A DNA stretch of 52,048 bases from positions 1 through 52,048 of the forward strand of contig CAMYED010000001.1 in assembly GCA_947254595.1 (NCBI GenBank). The letters are read 5' to 3'. The position numbers and the translations under genes were made by a program. Origin of the DNA: an uncultured Gardnerella sp. (lineage in GTDB: Bacteria > Actinomycetota > Actinomycetes > Actinomycetales > Bifidobacteriaceae). The notes beneath the pieces were generated by a model. It searched no databases. It was given only the letters and a program-made list of their open reading frames with translations, and was not told the DNA's origin. Positions 51,801 to 52,048 of this stretch are shown piece after piece; the first letter of the stretch is position 1, and each line of letters starts with the position of its first letter.

Positions 51801-52048
51801 GAGTTCCTTCTGCGCTTCCAACTCTGCAGGAAGACCGTGAGTATCCCAACCAAAAACGCGGTTTACTTTGCGTCCGCGCATAGTCTGATAGCGCGGAACC
51901 ACGTCTTTTGCGTAGCCTGTGAGCAAGTGGCCGTAGTGAGGAAGACCGTTTGCGAATGGAGGGCCATCGAAGAACACGAACTCGTTTTGGCTTCCCTTGC
52001 CGGACGGGCGGTATTCGATTGACTTGCGGAAAGTATTGTTTGCATCCC
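48801..52048 (-). CDS. ileS: Isoleucyl-tRNA synthetase, IleS2/eukaryote-like type (5' end cut)
   Basis: Charges tRNA-Ile with isoleucine; about 1082 residues are visible and the N-terminus continues past the window edge. The HIGH-type motif is GLPHYGHLL and the KMSKS-type loop is GQKMSKHLRNYP, with GWDTHGLPAE and WTTTPWTVPTN of the editing domain. HYGH rather than HIGH and the KMSKH form mark the archaeal/eukaryote-like IleS class, which resists mupirocin. An anticodon-binding region and C-terminal domain follow to SLKRA. No in-frame initiator with family support lies inside the window, so the gene is partial. A terminator follows it, then murI. Confidence 0.96.
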   Translation of the reverse strand, partial: DANNTFRKSIEYRPSGKGSQNEFVFFDGPPFANGLPHYGHLLTGYAKDVVPRYQTMRGRKVNRVFGWDTHGLPAELEAQKELGIESVEQIEKMGIAKFNDACRASVLKYTNEWQNYVHRQARWVDFERGYKTLNIPYMESVMWAFKQLYDKGLAYKGYRVLPYCPKDQTPLSAHELRMDADVYQNRQDTTVSVAVKLRDEADAYAVFWTTTPWTVPTNFAIVVGADIDYVEVRPTEGKFAGKKFYIGKPLLGSYTKELGENYEVVRELKGAEMSGWRYYPVFPYFASDSALAEGGTPGPNAFTIFTADYVDTAEGTGLVHQAPYGEDDMNTLNAHEIRSVDVLDAGCKFTSDCPDYEGLYVFDANLPILRNLRAGDGPLAQMPEDQRALLFQEKSYVHSYPHCWRCATPLIYKPVSSWFVSVTKIKKRLLELNQEINWIPGNVKDGQFGKWLSNARDWSISRNRFWGSPIPVWVSDDPKYPRVDVYGSLEELKADFGDYPRDDDGNVNMHRPYIDRLTRPNPDDPTGKSQMHRITDVLDCWFESGSMPFAQFHYPFENKEFFEEHFPCDYIVEYIGQTRGWFYTLHIMATALFDRPAYKNVICHGIVLGSDGQKMSKHLRNYPDVNGVFNEYGSDAMRWFLMSSPILRGGNLIVTADGIRDTVRQVMLPVWSSYYFFTLYANAANGGKGYDARRLRADEVAGLCNMDRYLLARTRLLVERVEKCLNEFAISDACAAVSDFIDVLTNWYIRGSRDRFWNEDEAAFNTLYTVLEAFMRVIAPLAPMEAEAVWRGLTGGESVHLADWPYLVEPETLSDGEPNPKAGEVTELGAVLAHDDALVAAMDKVREVVSSALSLRKAEQLRVRQPLANLTVVAENTAAVEPYEQVLERELNVKNVTFCTLQDASEHGLKIVHELKVNARAAGPRLGKQVQFAIKSSKSGDWHVDESGAPVVQTPNGEVALVEGEYELVNRVESSDAQAAQNTASAAMPTGGFVMLDTALTSDLLAEGYARDAIRAVQDARKENGLDVTDRIALTLSVPASDVAKVNQFRDLIAEETLATSFEVVEADSSATELSVSLKRA

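Overview
The window looks like a chromosomal segment of a low-GC member of the Bifidobacteriaceae, most probably Gardnerella. The gene content is actinobacterial: SepF with FtsZ, a 24-residue bL37 gene, DUF2342 and DUF3107 proteins, a UvrD2-type helicase and an MTH1187-type thiamine-binding protein. It combines this with A+T-rich DNA and the bifidobacterial IleS type. This assignment is an inference from gene content; no 16S rRNA lies in the window.

Layout. 1-144: repeat DNA. 145-10327: a long minus-strand block with tyrA/pheA, a membrane protein, typA, parA/xerD, the infC-rpmI-rplT operon and asnB. 10573-15674: thiamine pyrophosphokinase, gap, a YbaK-type protein, bL37, an ECF sigma factor and a DEDDh exonuclease. 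15799-19717: a three-gene wall module of a MurE-like ligase, a D-aspartate ligase (Asl family) and an aspartate racemase, predicted to make and attach a D-Asp cross-bridge. 19807-26665: folC, trmB, tRNA-Glu, a YkoE-type transporter component, a CAT-anticodon tRNA, a PfkB kinase and Xaa-Pro aminopeptidase. 26666-30132: a repeat-rich island holding one secreted coiled-coil protein with a C-terminal LAKTG sorting motif. Its predicted promoter carries an 11-base homopolymer between -35 and -10. 30133-39739: sepF/ftsZ, dusB, glyS, a thiamine-binding protein, uppS/recO, a DivIVA-like protein, tRNA-Val and a PDZ-less YlbL-type protease. 40253-48606: a DUF2342 metalloprotease, a short UvrD2-type helicase, a degenerate phosphotransferase-fold protein, DUF3107, a PHP phosphoesterase, VKOR and murI. 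48801-52048: ileS, cut by the window edge.

The main unexplained structure is a family of intergenic palindrome arrays at six loci (about 12.9, 21.4, 27.3, 29.7, 39.8 and 42.1 kb). I count 23 units. In the five multi-unit arrays all 17 intervals between neighbouring units are exactly 52 bp. A second class of dyad often sits exactly midway, so symmetry centres fall every 26 bp. Sequence drifts between units while the pitch does not, which suggests a phased protein-binding scaffold. I do not recognise it as a described family. A second repeat family (TGGCGCGAGTTTTGGGGGAT-type) occurs near the window start and around 26.9-27.3 kb.

Many genes converge on wall and division biology: uppS, murI, the MurE/Asl/racemase set, ftsZ, sepF, the DivIVA-like gene and the anchored surface protein. 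Three thiamine-handling genes (thiN, ykoE, thiamine-binding protein) are scattered, with no thiamine biosynthesis gene beside them.
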